From positions 189,828 through 253,827 of the forward strand of contig ML976989.1 of assembly GCA_010015675.1 (NCBI GenBank): DNA of 64,000 bases, written 5' to 3'. The DNA comes from Byssothecium circinans (Eukaryota > Ascomycota > Dothideomycetes > Pleosporales > Massarinaceae). Shown here piece after piece: positions 20,696 to 33,013 of the stretch. Under the pieces are notes generated by a model that made no database searches, was not told where the DNA came from, and saw only the letters and a list, made by a program, of their open reading frames with translations. A program made the translations under genes and the position numbers. Position 1 is the first letter of the stretch; every line of letters starts with the position of its first letter.

Positions 20696-22188
20696 ATGAA
20701 GTACTCTCTCGTTGCCTCTCTGGTCCTTCAGAGCACGGTTGTGTTTGCTGAGCTTATGCCCGTTTGGTTTAATGCGCCCACCGCAAACCACTTCCGCGAT
20801 ATCGTTCGCAACGACACCTTCGACTTCGGCTGCAGAGCCGTTGCTAAACCGAACGAAGATGGCACCTTCAAGCTCCACGCGCTGCTTCACGAGGAGCAGA
20901 TTGCGTACGTGTCTAGGGAATATGCGTCTTCTGGGATCACAGTCCACAAGCAGAAGGTGAAGAGACAGGGAGCGGCTACCGCTCCCATAGGATCCGGCGA
21001 CCGATTCAGCGCAGGCACCGTCTCGCCTCTCGGTCTCGGTACCAAAGCGTCTGGTAGCACGATCCCCAGCATCCTGAACGTCAACGAGATCAACTCCGCC
21101 GTCAATGCTCTCGTCAGGAACTACGGCATCGGCCTTGTCACTCTCCCGCAAAAAACTTTCAACGGCGCGACCCAAGTCGCCGGCTTCGTTGGTGCCGGAA
21201 CCGACAAGTCAAAGTACCACCTGTATTTCAGTGCTGGTATTCACGCTCGTGAGCGCGGTGGACCCGACAACATTATCTACTGGATCAGTGACTTGCTCGC
21301 CGCCAATAAGTCCGGCTCCGGCCTCACATACGGCGGGAAGACATACACCAACGCTCAAGTTAAGAGCGTCCTCGCCGCCGGTATCGTTTTCTTCCCGCTT
21401 GTCAACCCCGACGGCGTCGCCTACGACCAGCAAACCGGCTCTCTATGGCGCAAGAACCGTAACACAAGGTCCGGATCCAGCGGTAGCTCTGTCGGTGTCG
21501 ACCTGAACCGTAACTTCGACTTCTTGTGGAACTTCAAGAAGTACTTCGACCCGTCTGAGGCGCCTGCGTCCACTTCTCCGTCGTCCGAGGTCTTCTATGG
21601 CACTGCTGCTGCCTCGGAGCCTGAGACCAAGAACCATGTTTCCATCTATAGCACGTTCCCTAAGATTAGGTGGATGATGGACATCCACTCCGCTGTTGGC
21701 GATATGCTGTACAGCTGGGGTGTCGACGATGACCAGACAACTACCCCCACAATGAACTTCCTCAACCCGGCTTACGATGGCAAGCGTGGTCCTGTTGGCG
21801 ATTCGGTGTACAGGGAGTACATCCCCGCTCAGGATCTTACCAACATCAGGACTGTCTCTACTGCTACTGTCAACGCTATGAAGGCTGTCGGTGGTCGCTC
21901 GTACTCCTCCATTCAGGCTGTCGGCTTATACCCTACCTCCGGAGCTTCTGATGACTATGGTAAGTCAAACTTCTCCAAATCCATCAAGAGGTATTTACTG
22001 ATTTTCTTGAAGCTTTCAGCAGATTTTGGGCAGTTCCTGGAGCCAACAAGGTCTACGGATACACCCTTGAGTTCGGTTACTCAACCAACTTCTACCCTAC
22101 CTTGCCCGAGTTCAACCAGAACATCCTCGACACGAACGCTGGATTCTTCGACTGGGCGCTCGCTGCGATCAATGTCGGCCTGGAGTAG
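20696..22188 (+). CDS. Secreted zinc carboxypeptidase, M14 family
   Basis: Exons 20696-21959 and 22013-22188 (intron 53 nt, GTAAGT donor, acceptor GAAG) give 479 residues. A signal peptide is seen (MKYSLVASLVLQSTVVFA), then a propeptide ending near the dibasic KVKR, which a Kex2-type protease could cut before QGAATAP. The catalytic domain has HARE (zinc His and Glu), VDLNRNFDFLW (substrate Asn-Arg), MDIHSAVGDMLYSWG (third zinc ligand) and YTLEFG with the catalytic Glu just after the splice junction. All expected active-site residues are present. The acceptor at 22012 was chosen because it restores SDDYAFSRFW...VYGYTLEFG, as in the family; a later CAG does not. Role: trimming C-terminal residues from extracellular peptides. 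Confidence 0.92.
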
Positions 22189-23007
22189 AAGACGGATAGC
22201 ATATGCTTATGTAGTAATGATTCAGTGAATGATGTTCATAATTCAAGTCACGTGTCTTCCATAATCTCCAAACCCTGTGATCCTTGCTTTCCGGGGATGC
22301 GAAGCTTGCATACCTGTGGAATGAACCTCTTGCACTTGAATAGCAGTATTGAATCGCTTAAAGTACCCTCCGCCCCAATATGATCAGGACTATCGTCGGA
22401 GTTATCGAGGTCTTAGAAGTCAGAAATGGCAATTGAACCAGCGATGAGACCTAGGGCACTCATACAGACGGCAGTTCTGTGGGCCAAATACAGTCAGACT
22501 GGCAATCCACGCCTTAATCTTGACGAATCAAATCATTTTGGGACATATTTTTTGATCACTATCCGCATTAGGGCAACAATTTCTGATTGGTTAACGCGAG
22601 TGAGCAGTAAAGTAAATGTTCGTCCGATGCCCAGAATTTATTGCGTAGATACCTAGGTAGTAAACGGAGACCTCGCAGTTTAGAGTTCTTGCGAGGATGT
22701 TTGTGCGGAAGTAATAAAATCGCGCTCAAACCTAAACCCAAGCGGGACAAAAAGCGGCACTTTCGGTCTGTTCAGTACATCCGCCCCACGCACAGACTAT
22801 ATGATATTTCTCGAAGTGGATGAAGTTGCGTGGTCTTAAAACCTTACGCCCGTGGCCCTATTCAAGCGAGCAAGATATGTTACGCGGCCTTTACAGCATA
22901 CTGCATGCATGAGTATAAAGGCGTCGCAAACGGGCCCCCCATCCCGTACTCAACACCAATACATCTTTGACATTCAGCAAGATCCAAAATATACTGCCAT
23001 CAACACG
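22189..23007. other. Intergenic, no gene seen
   Basis: No supported coding region. The frame upstream of ATG 23008 is open back to 22852, so the next gene could start earlier. Confidence 0.4.
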
Positions 23008-24915
23008 ATGAGCCAAATTACAACCATGTCAGCGAGCGCCCTCGCCTCATCCGCACCGAAGCTTTCCACGGGCATCGCTCAGAAACTGGATATGTCAAGG
23101 TTCGACAAGCATCCCAAGCTTACTCGCGAGCAAGCGGGCCATATACGACATTTTCACAACCTGGCGTCTCTGCCCGACGGCGAGTGGCCGCATATAGGGA
23201 GCCAGGAACCTGGGCAAGAATGGTACGTTAGTCGTCACCGCACCTTCACAATTTCATTCTGTTTCAAGGAATTCTTTGTGACTTGAGACTTACCTAGCGG
23301 AGCTTTGCTGACTTCATATCTGCGACTTGAACAGGGATACAGCGTACCGGTACCAAATTGCTACAATGGCCTACGCCGCTGGTGCCGCACACTACCACCC
23401 CTTGCCACTCATGCGCGGCATATTCAAAGAATTAATGCTTAAGCAGATCAACAAGATGCTGAGACGAGAAGTATGGGGGTACTAGTATCTGGCGAGCCAG
23501 TCGGGCGTGAGGGTCGATCCTGATCTTAAGGAATTGAGGAAGCCTTGGGCCGATCCAGTGTGCAAGGAAAACATTATGGTGAATAGCCCACCCACATTAG
23601 CGAATGGGAGATTGAAGGATTGTATACTGACGAAAATAGTACTCCGGTCACCTTCTCTTGATGATATCGCTGTATACCATGCTATTCGCAGATAATCGGT
23701 TCGACAAACAGGACAGCATCGTATTCAACTGGAACCCACTTTTCTGGGGCAGGGGACCGGAACGCTTCTCCTACACGCGGCTCTCCCTCCAACAAACCAT
23801 AATCAAAGGAATGGAGCGGGAGAACTGGCTCGGCGTCTGCTGCGAGCCGAACCTAGTCTTCATCGTCTGCAACCAATTTCCAGTACACCCTTCCCCAAAA
23901 ACCTATTTCCATTACCCAAACCAGCAACACTAACATTTTAACAGCTCATCGCAATCCGCTACAACGATGCCACAGACAAATCCCACACCCTGCCTACCAT
24001 CCTCTTAAAATACCAAGCCGCATGGGCCCAAAAGAACGGCTTCGTCGGCACCAACGGTCTCTTCAAAGCCTTTGTAATGCGTCGCCACGACCAGGCCGTC
24101 GACGCCGACGATATCTCGCATACCGCATGGGCCATAGCATTCATGCCGTGGAATCAAGACTTCGTAAAATCACTCTACGCATCCACCGGTTCCGGATTCC
24201 TCCAGCGCTGCGGCGACAGAATAAATCTCAACCCGCAGGCCCTCGCCAACAAGATCCGCGAGCTGGTGAAGACAGAGAACGCGGAGTCCGCTGCGGAAGA
24301 AACGCTACATAAAGCGAGGACTTTGGTACAAGGCCAGCCGATGATGAATCGCCCGTATATGTCGCCTACGTTTGGGTATGTTGCGCAGTGGATGTCTGAA
24401 GTTGGGGATAAGGGGGATTTGGAGGCGCTGCTTCGTCATGCTGATAGGTTTCTGAGGCCGAGGTGGGAGAGCGGTGGGTTGTTTTATGCGAGGTGCGATG
24501 TGAATTGGAATGAGGATGGGGATTTTACGGGAGGGGAGGCATATACGGGGAATGCGAGGATTGGGTATGCGAGGTTGAATGTTAGAGATGGGCAGAAGAT
24601 GATGTGGGACGAGCCGTGGGAGAAGGAAGAGGTGGAGGGGAGGCCATGGGTGGATGGGTTTGGGCTAGAGAGTGGGGTAGATTGTTTGAGGGGAGTTTGG
24701 GATGGGAAGTGGGGGCTCTTGTTGTGAGCTTGAAGACTTGGGATGGGGAAAGGCGGGATGTTGGGCTGCGGGTGAATAAGTTGCCAGAAGGGATGTGGGG
24801 GGTGTGTATTGATGGTGAGCTTACACGGGTTGTGGAGGCTATGGAACAGGAGTTTTTGGTGTTGGATATTGAAGTCAGTGGGGAGGTAGTTGATGTTGTT
24901 GTGATAAAGGTATAA
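23008..24915 (+). pseudogene. Linalool dehydratase/isomerase-like gene, broken twice
   Basis: Exons 23008-23222, 23335-23578, 23640-23882 and 23945-24915 join in frame across introns of 112, 61 and 62 nt. The product matches the linalool dehydratase/isomerase-like family as I know it: EWDTAYRYQIATMAYAAGA across the first junction, then LLMISLYTMLFADNRFD, FNWNPLFWGRGPERFSY, ENWLGVCCEPNLVFIVCNQFP and DDISHTAWAIAFMPWN. Two lesions are visible. TAG at 23483-23485 follows WGY where Trp is expected (TGG to TAG). Near 24711, in a run of five G, the frame shifts from LRGVWDGKWG to ALVVSLKTWDGE; one extra G would restore it. Downstream sequence stays conserved to 24915. The homopolymer shift alone could be an assembly error, but together with the nonsense codon it suggests recent loss. 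The family acts on terpenoid alcohols in bacteria; fungal substrates are unknown. Confidence 0.72.
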
Positions 24916-25194
24916 GTAGGATTCTGGTTAGTTTTCAAAATACTAGCCTGGAATTAATTGGGACTATCCATTTTCACAACCGTTTCCTAGAAAAATTATG
25001 TGGGTTTTGATTAGCCCGATAATAGCATAGTGTTGCCCATCAGATGAACCTTCGAGGATCTATGCGTACACTTAGCCAGAGAGGGAAGTGAATCATCCGT
25101 TTTTCTGTCGCCATATAATTTCTATGCGCCGGGCCGGCGACATGCCATACATCCAATTCATTACGCGAGCAAACCCAAGTCCAGTCAGTTTCTT

Positions 25195-28024
25195 CTACTC
25201 CCAAATGACCAATTGCCAAACCCCCTTCGATCCACGGACCATCTTCATGACCCCACTCGGTAGCAAGTTCCTATCAACGATGCTGAGACTTCCGAACCTA
25301 CTCTTCAGTTCTTCAGCATACAGATGCATGATCCACTTGTGCTCGCTGCTCAAAGCAAGCCATCCGATATCATGCGAGTGCCTCAGTTCTTCGAACCATG
25401 GCTTGATCTCATTCGTGAGTTGGACATCCACAATGGTCGCCTTTTGCATGAGCTTTAAGTAGGCGGATTGAAGACGCCATGAGTAGACAAGTGGGAGAGA
25501 CGTGTAAGCCTCAAAAGACATGAAAGGTGCGGTGAGAAGACCGCGGTTGGCTTCTGCATTGGCGGAGTTGTAACCATAAGCGTTGTTGAGGCGTTGTTGT
25601 CTTTCCCTATCAGTGAGGGAATTATATTGCTCCTTTGCGTCCTTGTAGTCTTCCTTCTCAGCTTCTTGGTATTGGGTGATGCAGGTGAGTGGATCTTTTA
25701 TCAGTTGGTCTTTGAGCACGAAGAAGCTGATGAACGGATTCTGGAGGCCTAGCCCGCCAAACTCTTCAGGTAGGAAGAAGAATGCGTCGGGGATGTCGTC
25801 AACGCCGAAGCGGTTGCGGATCTGCTCGCGAAGATACTGGGTAACGCTGCCGTTATGTGACTCGAACAACTCGCGTTGCATGTTGGTGTGAGTTTGCAAG
25901 ATGGCATTGACGTGCCCTTGACCAAAGCAGTTTGCAGGCTTCCCAAAGACGTTCTGGAAGAACTTTCCCATGCAGGCGTTCCATATTTGGATCCAGGAGA
26001 TGATGCTCCTGCTTTGACCCAGTTGCTTCTTGAGTTGGCGAACGTGTGCAGAGACTTGTTTTTGGTCGATTATCCAGTCGCCTTCGTTGTTGAGCTGTAA
26101 CATGCCCATACAGACAGGGCCATCTGGGAACTTGGAAGCAATCGTGGTGTCCTTCTCACCATCCGAGATATAGACCGATCCTGTCTTGGTTTTGTTGATG
26201 TCTAAACCTAGGACGTTAACAAAGCCTTCTATAACGTCCCAAGCTTTGGCGCATGTTGATGGATCGCCCGAAAGCCAAAGATCGTCATGGAAGCGAATGA
26301 GTGTCGTTCTCGCGAGGCGGTTCACAGCTACGTCCATACAAAAGAGCACACACTCTCCGAAGAGTTTCTCGAACGCGTCCGTGATTGGGATTCCTCGCCG
26401 ACGTGTTCGGACGTCTTCTCCGGGCACTTCGCCCATACGCAGCGGTGCTTCAGCAAACTTGGTGAAGAATTTCATCCAGTTGTCCGGCACCCCGAAGAAG
26501 CGGAGCACAGCAAAAAGAGTTGAGTGGGGAAGTCCAGTGGCGTACCACTGCAGATCAGATTGCACAACTGCGACTTCACCATACAGAGCACGGTGAATGA
26601 TGACATCGGTAGCAATCTGCCTGAGAAGCCGCTGACGGATCCCGAGGCCAGTCTTCGTCTCGTCGTCGGAGTCGCCATCTCCGCCGTATGGATCAGATGC
26701 ATCAGTGAGGGAGCCCGGCAGAGAAGAGAGAAAGAACGCTTTGCGGAAAGTGCTCATTTGCTGACCCACAACGCCGCCCGTTGTACTAGGTGTCTCAGTC
26801 GTGAAGTATTTGTGCCGTGATTTCTCGTCGGCTGTCATTTCTGCAGCACCGTTCCAGAATTTCGCATTTTCTGGCAGCGTCCTGAAAATCTCCTTGAGTC
26901 GCGCACACCAGCTCACCGCGACGTAATGCAAGAAAATGGCTTGAAGGATATCTTGATCCATCATAATGCGATACTTTCCTATGGTTGTTAGTATAAGTTT
27001 ATGAAGAAATACATAAGTTGAACCATCCACGTACCATTTGTTTGACGCCTCGGCTCATAGTACATGCCTTCATCTGCTTCCCATGACCAGTTTTCGATGT
27101 CAGAGAAGCGAAGATTGAGAACATCCGCAATCTCGTTAAGCACGACATCGTTAGTCGAGAAATCGGTGAGGGTAGATTTTGCATCATCGTTGAGCAGGTC
27201 GTTCGACAATAGAGCTTTGATACAACTCTTGATGACATGCGGATCGAAGGGATCCACAAGCCTATCAAGTGACTTGGCGAAGTCAGCAACAGCTTGTCGC
27301 ATTTGCTTTAGGATGCTTTGAGCATAGTCATCCTCAAACAAGGAGCTGAGGTATTCGTCGATCTTGATATCATCTGTTTCCAGAGGCGTGAAGACAACGC
27401 TGCTGAACTTGTCTTTGAGATTCTGCAGCGTGTATTTCTGCAAGTGCTCGAAAGAGCCTCCGAGATCGTCTTCCGTGCGTTCGGACGTCTCAATGGGCTC
27501 GCTCTTTGCGTCCGTCCATTCGGTCAAGAGGCGGTAGTATAGATCGGCGAAGTGAAACCTCTCGCTCTCCTGATTGAGCTTCTGTCGAAGGGTTTTCTCG
27601 AACTGTCGGAGCAGAGTGGAAGACACTGAGGGGTCGCAACCGGACTGCTCTAGATATCTGCCGATGTTCTGGACGGAGTTCTTACGATCATCCTCGACGT
27701 ACCTAAAAGGAAGGTATGAAGTTAGCAGAACTCAATCAGATGGGCGTCGGTGTGTTTCACCTGGGCACGATGCCTTTTCTCGATGAGGATCCATTAATAA
27801 TTGAGTCACCTTACGTACCAAATGCCCTTGTTACTGGAGGATAGGTCCCGAAACCCAGAGAGCAAAACCTCCAGCCTCGCGCGCTCATCTTCAGCAGCAC
27901 CAGCCCTCTGCAGGATATCCGTCTTGCGAGTCTCGAACGACTTTTGACGTTTGGATTGCTCTTTCTTCTTCGTCGTTGTGATAGACTGTAGGGTCTGCGA
28001 GAGGAAGCTAGAGTTCGCTGCCAT
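25195..28024 (-). CDS. rvt: Domesticated reverse transcriptase of the rvt class
   Basis: Minus-strand exons 27819-28024, 27035-27702 and 25195-26978 (introns 116 and 56 nt) give 885 residues. The N-terminal 290 residues are helical and charged, with an early coiled-coil-like stretch (TTTKKKEQSKRQKSFETRK). The reverse transcriptase palm follows: motif A SDLQWYATGL (D433), motif B-like RRRGIPIT (about 484-491), motif C RFHDDLWLSGD (D523, D524), then INKTKTGSVYI as motif D/E. All three catalytic aspartates are kept. A long C-terminal region with no endonuclease, gag, integrase or RNase H motif fills residues 600-885. No LTRs or flanking repeats are seen. Intron-bearing, single-copy and free of retrotransposon parts, it fits the rvt family of cellular reverse-transcriptase-related genes known from fungi and other eukaryotes. 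Their biological role is unresolved. It is convergent with the broken linalool dehydratase-like gene. Confidence 0.85.
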
Positions 28025-28468
28025 GGCGACAACTTGAGCGAGAGAGGCTTTGTAGTAAATCAATACAGGATATATGCAAGTGAGAATGAGAAACGCGTTG
28101 GCACGGGACCGCGCGTTTTAAGTAGGTTGAGACGAGTTGCGGGGAAGCATATCAGCTCCAGGCAGCAGCACTGCCTCAGGCGTCAAATCACTCCACCTCG
28201 AAAGTATAATCCTCCGATGCATGGGAACAACTGACAAAGAAGGTGTCGTATAGGAACCGGTGAGACGTGTCAAGGCAAAGAGTAGACATGGGGTAGGTCG
28301 GTCAATTGGTAGCCTAATGACACTAATCCCATCGCAGCTTAGCACACCCCACCAATTCGCATCTCCAAACATCTGGCATCCGTTGTCATTAATGCAATCC
28401 TTCAACAAGCCATCACATCGGTATTAGCCAGGGCGAAAGACGTATCACTAGTGAACACTTCAACAAAA
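28025..28468. promoter_or_regulatory. Shared upstream region of rvt and a hypothetical gene
   Basis: These 444 bases lie between two divergent start codons and must contain both promoters. No specific element was recognised. Confidence 0.45.
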
Positions 28469-29368
28469 ATGACAGCAAACGAGCCCCTCCACCGACCTTT
28501 CGGCCCCACCTCCACCGATGTGCGCGAAACGCGATCCATCCTATCCTCTCTGGGCCTAGCCACCGAGCTCATCCTCCAAATCCTCGACTACGCACGATAC
28601 TGGGCCGTCATCACGACCGAAAATATCAACCACATTGCGCTCCTAGACGAAGACTGGGACACGAACTTCAGCGCCATACAGCCGTACCTCTGGGTGCCTC
28701 TGCACCTCTCCCCGCACCCGGACGGCGAAGTGCCCAAGATCCGAGAAGTCGAGTTCAACATCGTGGCGCATGACCAGGGGTGGACTACGGAGCGGAATAA
28801 AGGAGGTACTTACGATACTTCTTCCTGGTTCGAGGTTTCGCATTGTCGTCCGCGACGTGATAGACTGTCTGTTGAGCCAACGACAGAGACGTTTACGAAC
28901 CTGGAGCAGATACGACGACGCTGTGAAGAAGTAGTTACAATACTTCCACGACCGTCGCAGGAGATGGAACCCCAGCGAAAGCACTGTCCCAAAATGATGA
29001 AAGTCACGTGGCCCCTTGGGTCCGACGGTCCGAAGCAAGCTCTGGACGAGGGTACGCATGCGTGGTGGCTGCAGGGGAACCAGGTGGCTCGGAGTACATC
29101 GATCTTCGAAGGCGAGATGGTGAAGCGGTATCGCGTTGTTTGGGGCTGCGCTGCGAATCCGACGTGGGAGGGCAATGAGGGCGCTGGACGCGGAGAGGGA
29201 TTCGTAGACGGATTGAAGGAGGGCGATCGGATTGCTGTTTGGGCGAGGGCGAAGGTGAGTTGATCACGCGTAGTTTCTCGTACAGAGATGGGTCTAACGA
29301 ATGTGTAGCGGAGAGGTTGGGAGAACCATGTCTTTGGTGTGCGCGTCGTTGTGCGGTACACGATTTAA
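28469..29368 (+). CDS. Conserved fungal hypothetical protein
   Basis: Exons 28469-29254 and 29309-29368 (54-nt intron, GTGAGT donor, GTGTAG acceptor) give 281 residues. An LGLATELILQILDYARYW segment near residue 30 looks like a degenerate F-box. The C-terminal half contains WWLQGNQVAR, RYRVVWGC and, across the intron, AKRRGWENHVFGVRVVVRY, a pattern I have seen in uncharacterised ascomycete proteins. The intron sits exactly where the last 19 residues of this conserved end are needed. The preferred start is ATG 28469. No enzymatic motif, membrane segment or signal peptide is visible. Function unknown. Confidence 0.75.
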
Positions 29369-29969
29369 ACGCTCCAATCTCTTCGAGCATTTTGAGGTGG
29401 AAGTTCAGCTAAGCTAACAGATGGGTTTGTATCCTCCAGTGTAATAGTCTCGCTACATTTTCCATAAACTTTCAAATTATGAAAATCGCCACCCCCACAT
29501 TTATACCCCGGCATTGCAAAGGCAGGATTGTACACCACACCCCATAGAACCCAACATCTCAAAAGCAACACTTCAGTTTCGTGTTTCCCACGATGCGGTC
29601 GAATGCCGAATCAACGAGGATAATCCCTTCACCCCGTTAGCGTTTCTCTTTTCCCCCACACCCGATCTGCCTCCAACGACTCACATGGCGGCACTTTCCT
29701 CCGCAATCGGTCCTATTTCGTATTTCCATCTAGATCTGCCTACACTAGCGTCTTTAATTCGGCATGTTAAACCGAACCACCACCTTGCGGGCTGACGATA
29801 TTGTACGCTACCGAATCACGTTTCCAGTTTCTCACCAGGTAATTACCCAGACTATCCTCTTTGATTATTTGCAAACCTGGAGCTTGAAGACAGGCGGGAA
29901 TATGGCAGCTTCAAGGAAGATTTTAATAATAGTGTGAAGGAGAGATCTCTACGTAGTAGGATGGGGATG
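29369..29969. other. Convergent intergenic region, no gene seen
   Basis: A 93-codon plus-strand frame (29514-29795) shows no recognisable features. Nothing else was seen. Confidence 0.4.
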
Positions 29970-31153
29970 TTACAGGACCTGGAAGAAGCCCGCGTTTTTC
30001 TCACCTTCTTCTTCTTTCTCCTTCCTCGCATGACACTTCATCCACTCAGAAAGATTCTCATGTATCTCCTCACACTTCGGACATCTCTTCTCCTGCTTCT
30101 TCCCTTTCTCCTTCTCCTTCCCCTTCCCCTTCCCCTCCACTTTTTTTTCTCCCTTCTTCACCTGCCCCCGATATCCATTGAACTCCGGCTAATCACGCCT
30201 AGCCTTTGCCCTCACCTTCGCAATCCGCTCCCTCTCCTCCTGCTCCAACGCCACTTTCTTCCTTTCTAACCTCCCCTTCTCCTCCCTCACAGCTTTCGCC
30301 TTCCTCTCCTGCCCCGCTAGTCTAGCAGCCTCTCTTTTCTCCTTGAGTCCGGCCCACGTCTCTGGCACAGGAGGTGGAGGCCTTACACCACTGCGCAGGG
30401 ACGCTCTCATGGGATCGAAGTTGGAAGGATTGGGCCGTAATGCTCGACTAGCAGGGTTTGTTGGGCGGCGGGTCGTGTTTGACTGAGTAAGAGGGTGAGC
30501 GCGGGAAGGACTGTGTTTCCTCTCCCTGTCCGCCGAAGTGCTCCGACCTCTACCAGTGTCCGTCTTGGTCTTGTCTTGTTCGTGCACTGCCGTTCCCCTC
30601 GATTCCTCGTGCTTCCTCTTCGCAAGCATGTTCTTATACCCATCACACTGCCAATTACAGTGCGCCCGCATATCCGTCTCCCTCTCCCCAAAAGTCTCCC
30701 AGACCTGCATCATGAAGATCAGATCCGCAACACTCATCTGCGCAGCTTCCGTGTCGCGGGCAGCATCGCGTTTCGAGCGCTGGTCGCGGAGGTATGCTAG
30801 CTCTTGGATGACTTTGGCACGCATGGCCGCTTTCTCGGACGCTGTTGTGAGGCGGATGTTTGTGGGAGGAGAGATTTTGAGCACTGCGATTTCGAGGTCG
30901 ATGGTGTGTAGTAGGGTTGTGCATTGGAAGTTGGAAGGGAAGCATCGTGAGCGGCTTTGAGAAAGGGATTACTCATGACGTCCCAGGCGTCTTGCACGGC
31001 GCGAAAGGCGGCATCGTGAGCGGCACGTCGGTCATCGGTGAAGTGGAGGGCTTTGTCGGACTGGTGGGCTAGGACGAGGGCTTCGTAGGCGGCGCGAATC
31101 ACCTCGATCGGGGCTGTGGGCGCGATGTGAAGGGTCTCGTAGTGATTTGCCAT
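29970..31153 (-). CDS. J-domain-like protein with basic coiled-coil and Cys/His tail; frame break
   Basis: ATG 31153 starts a J-domain-like region (HYETLHIAPTAPIEVIRAAY ... AWDVMSNPFLKAAHDASL). The HPD tripeptide needed to stimulate Hsp70 is altered to HQSD. After SLP the coding frame must shift by one base (about 30915-30945) to continue as LLHTIDLEIAVLKISPP, a highly charged helical region of about 230 residues. No GT-AG intron can bridge this, so a one-base deletion or sequence error is suspected. A clear 54-nt intron (30162-30215, GTGAGG donor) then joins the last exon, 29970-30161. That exon has a Lys/Glu-rich run and CPKCEEIHENLSEWMKCHA, a possible zinc-binding knuckle. If the frame break is real the gene is a recent pseudogene. 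Role unknown. Confidence 0.55.
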
Positions 31154-32964
31154 TGGTGACGGAGTGGTGTAGGTGTATTTGAGAAATGTGTGCTGTGTAA
31201 TCTGCGGAAGAGGCAGATGTTGTGACATGGTAAGGCATTTCCAATGAAAGGCAGTGCGAGGCGAAATGTTTGGTTTGACGCCATGGCTTGAGACAGGTCA
31301 GTGGGGTGGTAAGACAGCAGTGAGCTTTGTACTGACCTGATGCTGTCTCAGTGTCCACAGCCCGATATATTGCCGTGTGTTGTATTTTAGAGACAGTCCC
31401 AAGATAGAACTTTCTCACTGATCCACGACCTGAGACTCAAACCATGTCTCCAAATGGTTGGCTTGCGACTTGCCCGTTGCGTTTATTCCATTCGTATGTC
31501 AGGCATCGGATTCTTCTCTTCTGGCATAGCCCTTCCTGGGTCGAGTGCTGTGCTCTAAGCGTCTTCAGCAACTGTTGTCAACCAAGTAGGCGTTGTTCAG
31601 TCTTTGGTTGAGGAGTCATGTTTCTCGGGCATATTAGACGCCGAGTGAAAGTCATCTGTGCCTTGGACAGCCCGATGCCCAGTCCTTCAACAACCCGTTT
31701 CAACATACATCAAGCGCTCTCCTAGCCACGCAGGACACTAGTGGCGATGTAACCCACGCTGCACATGTCAGACCCATTCCCGTACCTTGCATCCATATCC
31801 ACAGGCTGTACAGGGTCCTTTTACCACGCAGCTACGGGAGCTTAGGTACCGACAGCGCTAGGAGAGCCGTGGACGGTGGCAACGGGTAGACGGAGTCACG
31901 GAGAAGTCCAAGGTGAGGAGGCACAGTGACGTGGCAGCAGAGATTTGGGGCACGCGACAGGATCGATGTAGAGCTAGCAAGCAGGAATTTGGAAAGTCAA
32001 TGGTGAAGAAATTGGGATGAAGTGAATAGGAGACAGCTATAGGAGCGATAATGGCGTGCTCGCACCCCGGTCCCATAGCTATGAAGTAAGAACCTGGTTC
32101 CGCCCACCGTGGCACTGTTGCTGTCAACATCTAGGACCCACACAGGGAAGTGAGACCATCCAGGCAGAAAATTGCGCCTTTCCTCCAATTTTGTGTTGCG
32201 CATTGGCTGGTGGAGGTGGAGGTGAGACATCGGGCTGGGTCACCTGTGTGTGGTCTGCGCGGCCCGCTGGGTCGAAATTAAAGTATGGATCGCTACAAAC
32301 CGGCGGACGCTAGCTGGTCAACAATAATGGAAACAATACCATAATGGAGCAGAGGTTATTGGATGTGATGCCGCGGCTCATGATGGATTAGCATTCACGG
32401 CCGGGCCCCGATGCGGAAAGGCGACATGTGACCTGTAGGTAGGCAGCACGGGCGCGCCCGCCTTTTACGTACCTCCCGTGCAACGGTGGGGGGCGTGGGG
32501 GCAGCGAGCACCTCAAACACGATAGGCAGGAGCCGAACAGGGGAACAGGCCGGCAGCGAAGAATCCCCAGGTGCTGCCAGCGGAGCCAGCACTTGAGGTA
32601 GGTCGCCGGATCAACCATGACTGGATGCATGGTGAAGGTGTTGCATGTGGTAGGCAGAAAGGGCAAGTTAATTAAGAACTCGCGTTCATGCATGCAGACG
32701 ACGGCGCAATAGCCCAGCCCAGCAGAGCACAGCGCGGATGATGCCATGATCCACTCCCGCGCGTCGGGCCTGGCGTTGCAAGGCGTGGACTGTGAAAAAG
32801 TCGCAAATCGACTTTGACGGGCCGCTGGGGGATTCTTATAGGTTCACTGCACCCTCACCACTTCGCTGCCCGTCCCCGTGTACTGTAGCACCGCACCACC
32901 CGATAATCGATATTGCCTCCTCACCACCGATCACTGATAGCAACTCCACGACGCTGCGTCTTCT
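31154..32964. other. Long gene-free region upstream of the bZIP gene
   Basis: About 1.8 kb with no supported gene on either strand. It separates the divergent J-domain-like gene and the bZIP gene. A long, complex upstream region is common for fungal regulators, but no defined site was recognised. Confidence 0.4.
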
Positions 32965-32990
32965 CCTCTTCCTCTTCCTCTTCCTCTTCC
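32965..32990 (+). repeat. CCTCTT hexanucleotide tract
   Basis: Four perfect CCTCTT units plus CC lie about 55 bases before the bZIP start codon. Pyrimidine tracts are frequent near fungal transcription starts. Confidence 0.8.
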
Positions 32991-33013
32991 GACACCACGC
33001 CCACGCCCGCCGC

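Noticed and set aside
20585..21175. A 196-codon minus-strand frame opposite the carboxypeptidase gene
   Set aside because: It is the antisense shadow of a strongly supported M14 gene.
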